From Lentisphaerota bacterium (GTDB lineage Bacteria > Verrucomicrobiota > Kiritimatiellia > UBA8416 > JAFGIZ01), in NCBI GenBank assembly GCA_016929365.1, contig JAFGIZ010000282.1, positions 1 to 5,797 on the forward strand: a DNA stretch of 5,797 nt, in the 5' to 3' direction. Below are positions 5,683 to 5,797 of this stretch, one piece after another; position 1 is the first letter of the stretch; each line of letters begins with the position of its first letter. The position numbers and the translations under genes were made by a program. The notes under the pieces were generated by a model. That model saw only the letters and a program-made list of their open reading frames with translations, did not search any database and had not been told where the DNA came from.

Positions 5683-5797
5683 ACTGGTTCGAAGACAACT
5701 CCCTCGCCATCGGCCGAACGCCCCTCGTCCGGCTGCGCAAGATCGCCGGCAACGCCGCCCGCGTGTTGGCCAAGATCGAAGGCCGCAATCCCGCCTA
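5679..5797 (+). CDS. cysK: Cysteine synthase (O-acetylserine sulfhydrylase), N-terminus only (cut by window edge)
   Basis: CysK is a pyridoxal-phosphate enzyme that makes L-cysteine from O-acetylserine and sulfide in the cytoplasm. Only the first 39 codons and part of another are in the window. They read WFEDNSLAIGRTPLVRLRKI (residues 3-22) and then VLAKIEGRNPA (residues 29-39). This is very close to the N-terminus of E. coli CysK (FEDNSLTIGHTPLVRLNRI and ILAKVESRNPS). The PLP lysine should follow just past the edge, so catalytic competence cannot be checked. The ATG overlaps the larE stop in an ATGA junction and has its own AAGGA site. CysM, cystathionine beta-synthase and other fold-type II relatives share the TPLVRL motif, but the EDNSL beginning favours CysK. 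Confidence 0.9.
   Translation, partial: MNWFEDNSLAIGRTPLVRLRKIAGNAARVLAKIEGRNPA

Overview
This is a compact, very GC-rich bacterial window with six protein genes, two of them cut by the window edges. There are no RNA genes, mobile elements or CRISPR arrays, and no gap between genes longer than about 75 bases. The layout is a leftward pair (hisD then gatA), a rightward flavodiiron gene, a leftward metX-metW fusion gene, and a rightward pair (larE-like then cysK). Two divergent promoter regions (about 1788-1864 and 4770-4850) are short AT-richer patches in GC-rich DNA. The only convergent junction is a 56-base tail-to-tail overlap between the flavodiiron gene and metX-metW.

The organism is a bacterium: Shine-Dalgarno sites are present and the MetW, HisD and GatA types are bacterial. 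The flavodiiron protein, which detoxifies oxygen or nitric oxide, suggests an anaerobic or microaerophilic lifestyle. The phylum cannot be fixed from this sequence. High GC with a fused MetX-MetW and an FprA-type flavodiiron protein would fit a PVC-group (for example Kiritimatiellota or Lentisphaerota-like) or deltaproteobacterial genome, but this is a weak guess.

The left part carries histidinol dehydrogenase (last step of histidine synthesis) followed after 10 bases by glutamyl/aspartyl-tRNA amidotransferase subunit A. All catalytic residues expected of HisD are present. No gatC lies immediately upstream of gatA; hisD takes that place.

The right part is a small sulfur-metabolism island. 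MetX activates homoserine for methionine synthesis and is fused in one chain to MetW, a methyltransferase-fold protein that usually lies next to MetX as a separate gene. Facing away from it, a LarE-type PP-loop sulfur transferase with three conserved cysteines overlaps cysteine synthase (cysK) by four bases. This physically couples cysteine production to an enzyme family that takes sulfur either from its own cysteine or from an iron-sulfur cluster. The points most worth following up are the MetX-MetW fusion with an eroded MetW C-terminal region, the larE-cysK coupling, and the apparently leaderless GTG start of larE.
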